Source: Ignelater luminosus
Lineage: Eukaryota; Arthropoda; Insecta; Coleoptera; Elateridae
DNA: 64,000 nucleotides
Direction of reading: 5' to 3'
Assembly: GCA_011009095.1 (NCBI GenBank)
Contig: VTPC01000426.1
Span: 1 to 64,000, forward strand
Shown here: one piece after another, positions 36,650 through 48,999 of the stretch
How positions within the stretch are numbered: position 1 is the stretch's first letter
Layout: every line of letters starts with the position of its first letter
Notes under the pieces: model-generated
Told to the model about the DNA's origin: nothing
Seen by the model: only the letters and a program-made list of their open reading frames with translations
Databases searched by the model: none
Made by a program: the position numbers and the translations under genes

Positions 36650-36945
36650 GGAGTCTGATAGTTAAGCATCTGATTATCAACCCAAAAGTCACGTATTCGA
36701 TCCCGATCGAAATCCGAGATTTGTTGTGCAAAAAAGATCTGTAAAAGGATGCCACCGTCCAAGAGAGATGAACATTGAATCCAGTGTAACTACGACAAGT
36801 TAGACGTTAAAGATTTCTACCACGGTTTGGAGTAATTTTGGGTTTGGCCAAATTCTAGTAGACGATGAAAAACGGCCGTAGTAGTTGAAACCATAGATCC
36901 AACCGCGACCCGAAATCTCAGCCATAAAACAAACAAACGTCAAAC
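36650..36945 (+). repeat. tRNA-related SINE candidate
   Basis: GATAGTTAAGCATCTGA at 36657-36673 resembles a tRNA D-arm (box A, degenerate at its end). TATTCGATCCC at 36694-36704 matches box B (consensus GGTTCGANNCC) at tRNA-like spacing of about 33 bases. Roughly 200 bases of GC-richer body follow, ending in AAACAAACAAAC at about 36930-36942, a typical short-repeat SINE tail. No complete tRNA fold is possible, so this is not a tRNA gene. Confidence 0.5.
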
Positions 36946-38156
36946 TGTTTTGTTGCCCATCTCTGGCATTAGGGTCTTCGTAGATATTACTTTACTAAGG
37001 TGGCCTTAAAAATATTAAGGTTATTAGAGAGCGACAGAGTATTGTTTTAACAAGTAATGCGAGTGTGTTGACCCTTTATTTCATACTAATTATCGTAACT
37101 GTGCTGAAATGTGAAATATGCTTGTCGGCACATTCTGTTTGAAAAGACGGACATTAGCCACCTACAACTTTATTTTCCCAAGACGCACGTTGACAGATCT
37201 CACTATTTCAAACAGGATTTTCATGCACGCGGGCAAAAATTCTGAAGGTAAGTTGTTACCGGTTTAATAATCTAAATAATTTGATTATTATTAAGAGTAT
37301 TAGCTTGCTGATAAATTATAAAATCTATGGTATTTTAGAAGATTTAGCATTAGCTTTCCGATTGTTATTTGTAAACCGCTTATTTGTGAATATTGTGATG
37401 ATATTCAAAAATCGAAAGCGATGCCCAAATAAGAAAAAGTAATAATGACAATTATCTTCACTAAATTCAATTTTAAAGAATCAAACAATTAAATTGAACA
37501 TTTTAAATATTTGGAAATGTATTATATAGTATATAAGTTACGATTTGTAAATAAGTTAAGAAAATGAATATTCTAGATTAGTTAAATGATATGATTAAAT
37601 GATAGTTGTTTATTGATAAAAATTGATAAGGAGTTTATGTAAAAAAAACAGTAGAATTTGTTGATAAGTTGTTGATAAAAAAAAATCTTTGAATTGAAAT
37701 TTGTTTATAAGAATTTTTTTTGATAGTAGAATTGTATATTGAGTTAAAGTTATTGTCATTAATGAAAATTTTGAAGAATTGAATTCGAATTTATAGATGT
37801 TATTTAAAAGAGTTAAACAAAGAAATAAAGAAGTAGCAGTGAATAGAAAGAAGAATAAGTTGGTTATCCGAGCAGGGTAACAAGAAATAAGAGTCAGAAA
37901 GTTAATGTGAGTGTTAATTATTTTAGACAATTTGTGATCTTAAAATAAAAATTAAAAGAAAAAGAAAAACTGTATTATATGCCAAGACTATAAACTTTAA
38001 TACAAATAACAATATTATTTTGTCAATAGTCACTATCAGTTTCTAGTTCTATTTTCTTCATTGACATACAAACAAATTCGGTCCTGAAAGAAAGAAGCAT
38101 TTCACAATAATAAAACGATCTAACATATTTAAAGAATTAATATTTAATTTACTTAC
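36946..38156. other. AT-rich non-coding stretch
   Basis: No supportable gene is present. The 106-codon minus frame at 37610-37930 is Phe/Leu/Ile-rich in very A-rich DNA and most likely chance. A consensus splice donor (GAAG then GTAAGT) lies at 37244-37253 without a convincing acceptor upstream. Confidence 0.4.
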
Positions 38157-38332
38157 CTTCTAATACATTTTTATTGTGTGGAGGAATGATGGAATCTTTG
38201 ATATATGTTGTCAAAATGTTTGGTGCGGACTTTAAGCAACCAGTGGACCAAACAGTGACGTAGTGAAGAAGGTGAAGTCGTCATTAACAGAGAGAGATCG
38301 ATTCGGCAAACGACGTATTGAAGCAAGGAGGT
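38157..38332 (-). other. Candidate internal exon, probably non-coding or UTR
   Basis: On the minus strand a long pyrimidine tract ends in TTTTTCCACAG (38333-38343), a strong acceptor. Next come 176 bases of balanced composition, and then GAAG with a consensus donor GTAAGT at 38156-38151. The length is typical of an internal insect exon. All three frames contain a stop. The best is open for about 53 codons and stops just before the donor. If real it is more likely a lncRNA or UTR exon than coding. Only the splice signals support it. Confidence 0.35.
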
Positions 38333-38399
38333 CTGTGGAAAAAGGAACAGGAACTGTCAAAGTTACCGGGTTGTGGTGAAGTGAAGGTAAAAGAGAATA

Positions 38400-41079
38400 A
38401 AAAAAGATGGTAAAAAAATAAGTTAAATTTTATTTTCCTTCAAGTAACAAAAATAAATGTAAAATTGTTTAAAAAAATTTAACTGTCAGTTTGATTGAGG
38501 TTGTCACGTGTTGATCATGGTGTCATTATTATCGATCATCCAAGTTGCATAAAATAATCACATTGTAACCTTGAATCACAATTATTTGACATTAAAAGAA
38601 AAAAAATGATAAACTTTCAATAAACATTATCTATTGTATCACAATATGTACTCATACTGTAATTACTACTTGGAAATTTAAAAATAATATTTTAGGGATT
38701 ATTCTTATTGTAATATACCTATTAGAAAACATCAGTTAGAACTTGAACCTTTTATCCGAATGGAATTAACGTAGCAGAAAGTTATAGCAGACTGATATAA
38801 CATCCACGTAAGCCACGATGTAAGGTGTTAATGCAAACATACCCTCCGGCTGCAATATGTTATACTATACACAGTTCGGACGTAATTTACATTTAGGTTG
38901 AAAGTAGACTTCCCCTTCAAAATTTTAAAAGGAAGTTTGGGCCATATATTTCTGTTTTTGTTTAAGCTGTAACAGGTGTTATTTTTCATGTTATCCTAGA
39001 GGGTTTCAGTATTTATAGTAGATAATTTGCACTAGGGGGGGTTACCAAATTAAAGTATAAAAAGAGACGCAGTAAAGTATAGTTAACGAAGACTTGTAAA
39101 GTCTGTTCTCATAAACATATAAACACCTTAGTTAAAATATGGGGGTTGAGTTAAGTAATTTATTTTCGGCGGATAATGACTTTTCCTGTTTCCTTTTTAA
39201 CCATTTATTATCATGACGGTATATTTAATTTAGTTTTTTTTAAGATAAAAAATGAAGTGTTTTCTATTTTTTATTTATTTACTTTCTCAAACGAGACGCA
39301 TTCATAAATTTACTTTTCAAGTCGCCCTGTCACGTATTTAGAGTATGAGGGAATATTAACATACAAAGAGGTGTCTTGCGTCGTGCGAGGAAATAAAATT
39401 TCATTTTAAAATATCCAGGGGTTGTATTTCAACACCCTAGATGGGGGAAGTAAATAATACAAATATTTATATTGCTTTATATATGAAACTTTCTTAAAAA
39501 TGATGCGATGCTTTTATATTGCATAAGAAATTCTATTTAGAAAAAAGTAACTTTCTTTCTTTTTTTCTGCTTTATAATTCATTTAAACCTTAATTTGGGG
39601 ACAACCTCAATTATTCCGATTCATTTATTATATAGCGAAGCGAATTATTAATGATTAATTTCCATTGGTAAATGTGTAAAATGAGGACAAAAACAAGTCG
39701 CTAAGAATTATATATAATTCATTGTTTCCCTTTTCTCCGGAAAAACGCTCATCAAACATTAATAGAATAACGTAAAGACATCCTCGTTTATAAGAAGTGA
39801 ATTCGGTGGCACCTGGGGAAATTTTCAACGTCACTTCTTATAAACCATGCGTTTCACATTTTGAGACGATCCTGTCATTTTATTTTATTGGAATCTTTTC
39901 TTTAAGAAAATTGCAAACCTTTTAATATTACTTACGATGTATTTTTTTTATTTAGAATTTACATTTATTTGCCTGAGTGCAGTATTAAATTAAAAACTGA
40001 TTTTCTCTCTAATCTCTGACCCGAAATAAAAAAAGATTTCCGATTTTAAATTTCAGTCTGTTATGCATTGTTAGAGAATTATGAGGATTCCTCAGCAGCG
40101 ATATTCCGTGAAATCAGAGAAAGCTTGTAATTTCCATTTCAGGAAAGTATTTTATACTGACAGGAATTTTTATTAATCTTCTTAGATATTGCCTTTTTGG
40201 TTTATGTGCTGCCTCATTTAATTAAAAAAGAAAAAGATTTCATAGGATGTTTAAAGATTATTCTAATCATTCTACAGTTATCAGATGTACATTACAGACG
40301 ATATCAAGTAAGTCGATTTTCTGGATTAAATATTCCGTTTTCGAACTTCTAAATGCAATATTTTGAAAATCAATATCTCATATGGATTTTAACATGCTAC
40401 CGCTCTTTGAAAGATTACTTTCATGAAAGTCACAAATTTGCGAATATAACTAGTAACGTCACAGATGACTTACTATGTGATGCATGGAATTTTCCAGAAA
40501 GCTATAGAATGTACAGAAATGTTCATCTTCTGGTCAGCCGTGGCATACTTCACCCAATTCTGAACATAATTTTGATTAATATCATTGCAAGAGTGTAAAT
40601 AAACAGTTGAATACTATTAATTAAGTTTTAGGCATTTTGTTGTGTTGGTATTTGCGCAGGCATTGGAATCTCCTGAAAATAAACTTAGTATGACACACAA
40701 TGCAATGCTGCCAACGATTGGGCGTCATCACATCAACATAGACCATATTATAAGTGGTATTATCTTAACTATTGTCTCAAGCTTAAGACGATACTAAAAT
40801 AAGTCGTAGAAGGCTCATAAAAAACATACACAGCTCTATCGCCGCGTGAGTAAATTATAATCCTGCACAGTAAAAATTTACTTTAAGATACAATATTTAT
40901 TAAGAAAGGCTACATCAAAATCATATTCAGACATGTATCAAACAAAAAACGATCAACTAAGCGTTCTTAACAAAGAATTGTAACAATCAAGAAAAATATG
41001 GAAGAGTAAAAAATTTTTAAACTTCTAAAGATTTGTAACTCCAATTTAAATTTTAATTAGAACTGTCACAACTCTGCTA
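38400..41079. other. AT-rich non-coding stretch with one strong hairpin
   Basis: I see no gene. A perfect 15-bp stem (GTTTATAAGAAGTGA at 39786-39800 with TCACTTCTTATAAAC at 39831-39845) closes a 30-base loop that itself contains GGTGGCACC. The 81-codon plus frame at 40353-40598 has no recognisable domain. Confidence 0.5.
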
Positions 41080-41720
41080 TGCCATTTCTAGATCATCCTC
41101 TTCTTTTAGCCAACTTGGAGTAAACGCCAGCGGCGACCGCCGGTCAGAGTCACTTTTGTTTGAAAACGGCTCGAGCTAAACCCTCTAACGGGACATTTGC
41201 AGTGGTCCAATGTCGAATTTCGTTTTCCATTAACTTTCTTAAGAAAGCTAGACTCAGACACAGATTGGGCTGAGCCTTTTCACGGCAAACTTTTATTTAT
41301 CCATTAACCTTCTTAAGACCTAATTCTGAACACGGATCGATTTTCTTGGGACAGTTAAATACCAACACAGGCCAGGCAGTGGCCTTAATCGTCTAAAAAC
41401 CACTCCAACACTGTCAACAATCAAAGTTTCACCTCGAACAATCAGCTGTTCTATACATATGGGATTATCTGTCAAAAAAGAAGGAAAAACGATTGGCGCT
41501 GCGTGGATTGCCCAAAAGTCACTCTCTCACCGTCGCTTACAATCACAAGTCACCTCGCTACGACCAGTCTTTCCTGAGATACATCAGATAAATGTCAAAA
41601 TAACAAAAGAATGCCTGAAAGCCACTTTCAGCAATAAAAGTCTCACCTCTCTAGGACTGAAAGTCCGGAGTCGACATGATCGTCCGTTTGGAAGATGCAA
41701 ATTATCTTGAAAAAAAAACA
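41080..41720 (+). repeat. Family B repeat copy
   Basis: This is GC-richer DNA with the family phrases TTCCATTAACTTTCTTAAGA followed by AAGCTAGACTCAGACACAG (about 41229-41263), CCATTAACCTTCTTAAGAC (about 41301), CACCTCGCTACGACCAG (about 41551) and TCCGGAGTCGACATGATCG (about 41662). These relate it to 20100-21656, 22490-22760 and 33656-34180. The 83-codon frame at 41459-41710 shows no known domain and I treat it as part of the repeat. Confidence 0.5.
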
Positions 41721-42339
41721 GAAGACTATCGCTGCTAAGCTTCTGGTTTGAAAACGTTTTTTTCTTATCCCTGTACGGCACACTTTTGGAGCAATCTTAA
41801 TGACGATAATCTTAATAACTGACCATGCGCTATTAAGAAAGACAGAAAAGAAACACACTGGTTATTTTGCTCAAGATGAGGTAAGTTATCATACAAGCTA
41901 AGCTGACATCGAACAAGTTTGATGGGCACAATGCAAACGAAATAGTATTGAATGGCGACTTATATCAAACTGTAAGTGCTACTTCGCATGCCAGGTGAAG
42001 ATTATCGCACTTTTTCCTAGGATGCAAGGTACGCCTCCGAATGTTAAATCCGAATGCAATTTAAACGTATTCTTGGACGGAGAGAGGATCTTGTGTTACT
42101 TTCTAGCCGAAAATTGCGTATTTCAACTCTTCGTGGTCCTGCCACCGTATCTATTTTGTTCCTGCAATACACGCTTCCATGGCGCTTTTTATCCTTTCGA
42201 CTGTGAGACCCAACACAAATTCCTTTAGCAAATCTACTGCTGCGTATTTTAGATTACTAACAGCATAGAAATTCTAACATAGGAAGACTTACGAACAACA
42301 CCAAGACTTTTATTTAAAATTTATAAGCTTTTCAACGAA

Positions 42340-42860
42340 TTCCGATAGGAGTCGTTACTGAATTTGCGAAGTCTATCCGTTTGTCTGTCTACCTGCATTT
42401 TTTTGACTTTTGAAATTTTGACTTCAGATTTGAATTCTACATCAGATACTAAAGACCACGTATCTTGGTTTTTCGATATCTCTTTGGGAAGATGGTCAAA
42501 ATGGTCGCCAAAATTGGAAAAATTCTCAAAATTCTTTTTTGCTTTAGAATCGTATTCTACATCAAAAAAATAAGAGCGCGTATACTTTTAGTTTTTTTAT
42601 ATCACCTCGGAAACATGGTTAAAATGGCCGCCAAAATTTGAAAAAAGTAACAGAACATGAGTTCGTTGTGGTTATGCTTTGCATTCCCAGATGTTTTTTA
42701 ATTTTGAAATTTCGACTTCAGATTTGGATTCTACATCAGATACTAAAGATCACGTGTCTTGGCCGCCGAGATTTGAGACTGTTTTAAAACTATTGCTCGA
42801 ATTTAATCACAAAACGCAGTTCGTTGTGGAGGTTTTGCATTCTCAGATGTTTTTTGTTTA
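42340..42860 (+). repeat. Dispersed repeat family A, copy 2, with an internal second unit
   Basis: Positions 42340-42695 match 4125-4441 in reverse orientation. The landmark ATTTTGACTTCAGATTTG followed by ATTCTACATCAGATACTAAA occurs first at about 42413-42451. It recurs as a near-identical run at about 42707-42750, and TTTTGCATTCTCAGATGTTT recurs at 42834. A second, shorter unit (42690-42860) is therefore tandem to the first. The reading frames of both units give related peptides (TSDL, STSDTKDHVSW). Confidence 0.7.
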
Positions 42861-43026
42861 CTGAAAGGAATTCGAAAATGAGGTTATGTCGTATATTAAA
42901 TGTGAAAAATCAGAATCTCACGGGTTTTAGCTCCGCTCGAGTCCTATTTGCTGTAGAAAAGCTCAATACATGACGATTTTTTATATGCAAACTTCAGCAC
43001 CTGGAATTCTTCTAATTGAACACATA

Positions 43027-43459
43027 CAGAGCGTCACACTTAATCCGAATTCTTTAATAACTCTGTTATTTATACAAAACTTGGACAAAAATTCAAAAAC
43101 TAAAGACTAGGAACCAATTTTATTTTCCTGTCTACAGGATTACATGTTGTGCATGTGACACAGTGTCACTTTTTTTACCTCAAATACCATGATATTTTCA
43201 GAAATCTCGTTTGGTATTTGCTTTCAAAAAACCGGATGTTTTACGAGTTACGCATTAGTGGTGTTTTTTTTAAATCACAAGACTTGTTTTTTTTGGACAT
43301 ATGTCACCATGATAACTGACTGTTAGAGTTTACCAAAGAAAAATGTCATTCGACGTCTCCATAAGGTAGTTAGAAAATTTTAGGTGTACTAATTTCAAAC
43401 TAATATCTGTAATATAGTTTCCGAATAATTGGATGTTGAACGTTAAACAGGACACCTTG
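43027..43459. mobile_element. Possible short TA-flanked MITE
   Basis: The left end CAGAGCGTCACACTTAA at 43027 and the right end, which on the minus strand reads CAAGGTGTCCTGTTTAACG from 43459, are each flanked by TA. They share a loose CA-G-GTC-C-TTAA pattern. The inverted similarity does not extend further inward. It may be a decayed Tc1/mariner-type MITE or coincidence. Confidence 0.3.
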
Positions 43460-46400
43460 TATAAAACCTTGGACGTTTCTCCACTCTTGATACTATTATA
43501 AAAAAGGTCAAGCACTTATTTCCTTTGTTTATTTTTTTAGGCAAAGCAGCAAGAGCTTTGAAATAGAAAAAAACTTGAGTAGTTGTCATTCTGTGTTATG
43601 GACACTATTCGAAGGTTCCAATCGTAACCGAAGTCTATTTTCTGTTTATTCGCTGGAGGGTATTCAAATTTTGTTGGTGAAGTAGAAAGGTTAGAAAAGA
43701 CATTAAACTGAATTTTTCCTTTTTAAATTGTCTGGTTGTAAGAGATATTAGCTATTTCTTATCGTAGTTGAAATACAATTTAATTATTTTCAGTTCTAGA
43801 TTCTTTTATGAAAAACTTAGCTATTGTTTTCTCCAGTAGCTCTCAACAAAAAAATATATTTACAATTTCTTATTCCGAAAGTATTTAGTTTACCTTTAAA
43901 AATAGTATAGAAAGATATGAAATCTTTCAGAAGAATATTCTTTGTTGATTGCTAGCAATTATATTGTATTTTTAGTTTGAACTCGTTTACCTATTGTTAA
44001 CATAATAATAAAAAAAACTACCTTACTGCAGATATTCTGCAAAAAGGGCTGATAAAAGTGCCTCTAAATGCTTGTTGAAATGGAGCTACCAACAACACTG
44101 ATACCGTAGCTGAAAATTCATTCTGCTTTCTGGAATTGTATCGCATCTTTCCGTTGCTTTTCCGTTTAGAAAAATATTTGAAAAGAGAATATTCTTGTAG
44201 CATTAGGTAATTGGAAAAATATTTCCTTTTATATTCAATGTATTTTTATCTTTAGAGTCCGTTCTTATAATTTAAAGAAGCAACCGAGTTTTGTGAGACA
44301 GGAAAAGCAATTTAAGTTGTCAGTAAGAAGAAAACTAATAAAAAAAAAGAATCTTCTCAAATATATTGTTACTTCGTCATTTGTTAGATCTTTTGCCTAA
44401 AATACGTAATTAAATAGCTCAACCTGACTATAAATGTGATTAAAAGGCCTTATAATGTTTGACAAACCAAAAAATTCTTAGGGGGAGCTTTAGAAGTATT
44501 CAAACACGTACCCTCGTGTGACCACGAAGCTTTAGAGCTTAATTTCTTTCAGCTTTGGGGAATGTCAAATATGCATACAGTGGCATTTGTGTCCCTGATT
44601 AAACCATCTAAACCCTTCGGTGTCCTGTCCCTTCGTGATAAGTTGTCCACGTCCAGTGGCTCGTCACTAAATAGTATTCATGATGGGGCATATTTGCAAG
44701 TTTAAGACCGCAGAGAATGCGGCTGGTCTTTGACTAGACGTCTCGCGAGGGATGTTGTTGCCCTTTTGCCTTGTCCCCACAGTACTCCCTTTTGATTCAA
44801 TGTTTTATTCCCAACACGTTCGTCATTTGGCTGAGTGTCCTCTCTTTGTCAACGACGGTCGGAGTCTTGAAAATGAGCGGCGTCAGCTTGTGAACTAACG
44901 AAAATAAAGATGAGTCGATATCTATCAGTTATAAAATGCGATCATAAAAGTTGGTAAATGGAAACCAGCTGGACACGGTGATTTATGATATCAGAAAACG
45001 CGTATTTCCGTTGCCTATATCAATGTTTCATCCTCATGTTACCGATATACGCACATATTGCTAATGCAAATACGTTCCCAAACATAAATGCAAATTTAAC
45101 GTCATAAAAGTCTGTTAGGAGCGTTGAATTGCGGTAAATATTTGCTTTTATGGCCAAAACGAATTCATGTGTTTGCGTCTGTATGCTCAGTTTTAGAAAT
45201 CGTAAAAGATACATATACTATTTCTGTTCGTTTAGATACTTCCTATTGGTAACACAATTTGTTTTTTTACAATTCCGGATGTTTGAATTAGTTCTTCTCA
45301 TTATTACACACTGAATGAGGAAAAAAAGTTTGTGTGAACATTTGTGAATTAGACGCACACGTTTGGCTTCAGCAAAAAGGGTCGTAAAAATAAAACTTCA
45401 CATTCTCGTATTAAATTTCCAGAATGTATAAGGGTTGTAAAAACATAATTTCATTGTAATAACAAAATGTGCCGAGTTGAGAGTTTTTCGGTGCTTCTAA
45501 TTTTAGGACGAAATATGTAAATTTTTTCCGTAAAATAAGTAGCTTTTGTTGCATTGCATTTCAATTAGGTTGAAATCACTTAAGGCACGGTGAATAATGT
45601 AATCTTGTTGCATACCCTCTTCGAATATTCTTATATTTTATTTCCAATAATCCGAAAACCGCATAATATTCATTCCTTACATCAGCAGCAAATTCAACAC
45701 CACCAATAAAATTTCCCTTTCATGAGTCATCGACAACCCCATCCATCGGTTTTCAATGAAAACGTGTACTTTCATCTGTTGAATATATATCTGGGGAACA
45801 CCAAATAAACCGCATGTTGTTCATTCGTGTATATTGATAACTCAATTTATTAAGGGCAGGCGGCGGCTTTTGCCTATTAATTTTGAGGTGTGCAATTTAA
45901 GGCTTGCGGGGTCCAGCAAAGATAGGGTTGATGACACGTCGATGCACGTGCTACCATAACACGGCTAAATCCTGACATCTACGATGAAAAGAGCAAGGGG
46001 CGTGTAAAGGGTGCATAAAATTCAGCGTTCAAAACGTGAAGTGAATGAGTTATGGTGACAATGTCAGGTTTTAGTGTGTACTTTGACACTACTTCACTAC
46101 AACAATTCCACCCATCGACTGTCAATGGAACCGATGAAATATTTTTATGCCATTTTTCTTACGACGTCAACTTTTCTCCGAAATTAAAAAAGGTGAGATA
46201 GTAGAAGACTTGCATGTTACCCTTCTTACGAGTTTGGAGAATGGAAGCTGCGTAAGCAAAAGGAACTTTTCAGGCTTTATTTTTACAATCATATAGTATA
46301 AGATTTTAGAGATTCGAATTCTTGAAAAGTTTGTAGCGAAAAATTAAAAGTTTCGGAATATACGATATATAAATACGATGATTACTGTTCTAGGTGAATT

Positions 46401-47985
46401 AAAATGTTCATCGAAGTTGAAAGTTCTGTTATTTTATTCAGTGATTATGTTGTTAGCATATTTTCATCGGGCTTACTCAGTTCTAGAAGAAGTCAAAAAC
46501 GTTCTATGATACGAATATAATCAGTAATTTACAGATTGTAATCACACTCTTCTCCTTAACAAAAAATATCATGGGATAAGCTCTTATTACTCAAATTCCT
46601 ACGTTATCGACTCAAATCCATTTTATAAATAGATTGCATACTTTGTGCCTACTTACGGCAACAAAGATAAAGCTAAATGAATCGCTGAATATTTCTCGCA
46701 AGCTCAGGCCAAACACGTCGTGAATTCCGCTTAGCATTACGTGACTGGTTCTAACCTACCAAAGGTAGAAATCACCATTGACGTTATAGTCGAGAGTCGA
46801 TACAGTAAGGCAAAAAGCAGTTCGGCCCAGTTCAGACGCAATTTCACTAGCAGTTTAAAGCAATTTTGAAAACAGTTGAACTACTTTTCGTCATTATCAA
46901 TTGTTTCCAATCGATTTTGAATTAGTTGCAACTGTCTTGGACTAGATATAGATATAGATAAACTACAGAGAATGAAGAAACGGCCGTTGTAATTACTTTT
47001 CTTCGTATTTCCAAAACGACAATAGAAGATTCAGAATAAAATTTCAAAGATTAGATCAAATAGTAACTAGGCTATTCGGTCGAGATGATGCAGTCATAAT
47101 ACTCCTTTTTCAAAACGCCAGTCAGAAAGGACTATCTTGGCACGATACTAATGTTCAGGCTAAGTATATGGGTTCGACGGTATCTTTGTATAAAGTAAGG
47201 CTCTACTCTTATAGAGCGCCAAATCATCATGGTACCACTGTTAGCTAATCTGAACGTGCTTAGAATACCAAGCGTGAACCGAAAAGGTCTGCCTTAGTTG
47301 TTTGATGATATCAATGGAAGATGGAAGGTAACTTTTGGATCTTCACATAGCTTGAACACGATTCGCGTCGTTAATAAAAATGCACCTTGTAGAATTTTAA
47401 GTGGCCAATTCACTAATTTTATCTATTTTTAAGTTTTAATTCAAAAAGTCTAAAACAATCAATTTTCCTTTCTTTAAAACTGTTACCAAAATAGAGTGTT
47501 AAGAAGGGTAGAAGCAAGCAATCGGATAACGGTTTTTTTAATATGATTGGCGTTGATATTTTACATCATTCTAATTTTTTCATTTGTTGGGAAATGACAG
47601 AAATGACCTAGTCGGTCTTCGTTTTTACCAAAGGTCGTTCAAGTTATATCGAAATCATGTATGCTAAGTTTTTAGGAATACTTTGGTTAATTACAAAAAC
47701 TCATTTCATTCTTAGTTCTAGTGTCATTGCTTAAGGCCTATTCTTTGTTGAGTGTGATAATCTTGCAATTCCTTTCTGTCGTGTAATTTTGAGATCTCGA
47801 TTAATCAAAAGTAGAATATTTTGGACTTTACTATGTAAGTATATGAGTTGGGTAGCAGATCTCTACTCATCCATAGCCATTTTGAACATCTGCTGTTAAT
47901 TTGGTATGATAGGATTTTGGTTTCCAATTTGGTTTGATATTTAGCAAAAAGTAGTGCATAAATGACATTTTAATATTGTCGACTG
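43460..47985. other. Mostly AT-rich non-coding stretch
   Basis: No gene was recognised. Two parts are of higher complexity and less AT-rich. Positions 44480-44900 include a CCGCA, GAGAA, TGCGG hairpin near 44709-44723. Positions 45550-46150 include a CACGTG E-box near 45946. They might be regulatory, but I cannot show it. A minus frame of 64 codons at 45020-45214 has no known domain. Confidence 0.4.
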
Positions 47986-47989
47986 ATTT

Positions 47990-48505
47990 TTGTTTTGGAA
48001 AGAACAAATTCGAATCAGAAACATTGATTTAGGTTTTCTCTTCCTTCATTGGTGTTTTCCTTAGTTTAACTAATTTTTAATTGGAGAAAAATAATTTCGA
48101 ATCGGAATTGGCGTTTTCTTCTTTCATTTGATGTTTTTTTTTAGTAATTTCAACTACTTCTTATTTGAGAAAAACACTTTAGAATCAGAAGCATTAATCT
48201 GGTCTTGTCTTCCTTTCTCGGATGTTTTCCTTAACATGGTTGTACTAATTCTTAGCTTGGAAAAAACAATTTCGGATGGGAATCATCAATTTTGGTCTTC
48301 TCTTTCTTCATCGTCTTTTTTCCTTAGCATATTTCAACTAATTCTGTGCTCGGAAAAAGCAATCGTGAATAAGAAACATCGGTTTCTGTCTTCTCTTCCT
48401 TCATTGGTTGTTTTCCTCGGCGCAGTTCAACAAAATCTTAGTTTGGAAAAACAATTTAGAATTTTGGTCTTCTCTTTCTTCATCAAGCGTTTTCCTTAGC
48501 AAGTT
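47990..48505 (+). repeat. Tandem repeat, about six diverged units of 83-93 bp
   Basis: A unit containing GAATCAGAAACATT, TCTCTTCCTTCATTGG, GTTTTCCTTAG and AACTAATTCTTAGCTTGGAAA recurs. The GAATC-like anchors are at about 48011, 48098, 48181, 48273, 48366 and 48458, so spacings are 87, 83, 92, 93 and 92. Units differ by many substitutions and small indels. The 123-codon plus frame 48128-48499 is a by-product: because the repeat spacing is not a multiple of three, successive units are read in different frames. Confidence 0.85.
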
Positions 48506-48782
48506 AAAACAGAACTCCTACAGAGTAGTTTGATTTCTTCGACTTTAGCTGTAGTTTTATCTAGAAGTCTTAACCTGTTAGCAGCCGATCAGTTTTGTTC
48601 ACCTCAAAAGACAAATATTGGTAATTGTTCGATATAGGAAAACGACGTTTTGAGAGCAAGTTTTTGGTATCAGCAGGTAGAGAATTACTTACAGAACACA
48701 ATTAGGAAGCCGGAAGTAAAGAAAATTAATCCAATCTTGGTGAAACCAACGAAAAACAAACACGATTTTTAAGCACATCTGA

Positions 48783-48966
48783 GGTTATGTTGCAGTATAG
48801 AAACAATGAAGTTGGCAACTAAATCAGCTGCTGCACACACTACCAACCCCCTACTGCAACATGACCGGCGTATAAAAATTCCACCCCAATCTTGTTGGGG
48901 GCGAGAGTATGGTTAGGTGAGAAGCAATTAAACGTTCATTTTTTAAATGAATTCCACCCCAATTTT
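48783..48966. repeat. Short inverted and direct repeats
   Basis: GGTTATGTTGCAGTA (48783-48797) is inverted with one mismatch at 48852-48866. AATTCCACCCCAATCTTG near 48884 is repeated directly, about 64 bp on, as AATTCCACCCCAATTTTG. The first copy also forms a CCCCAA, TCTTG, TTGGGG hairpin. These look like pieces of a small transposon, but I found no clear ends. Confidence 0.4.
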
Positions 48967-48999
48967 GCGGGAGGCCGAATTGAATGAATGAATTTACCC

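Noticed and set aside
37183-37253. Short plus-strand exon ending at GAAG/GTAAGT
   Set aside because: The donor is good, but the only nearby acceptor is CCCAAG, which lacks the usual YAG, and there is no coding signal.
48128-48499. 123-codon plus-strand open frame
   Set aside because: It lies entirely within the tandem repeat, whose units are read in changing frames.
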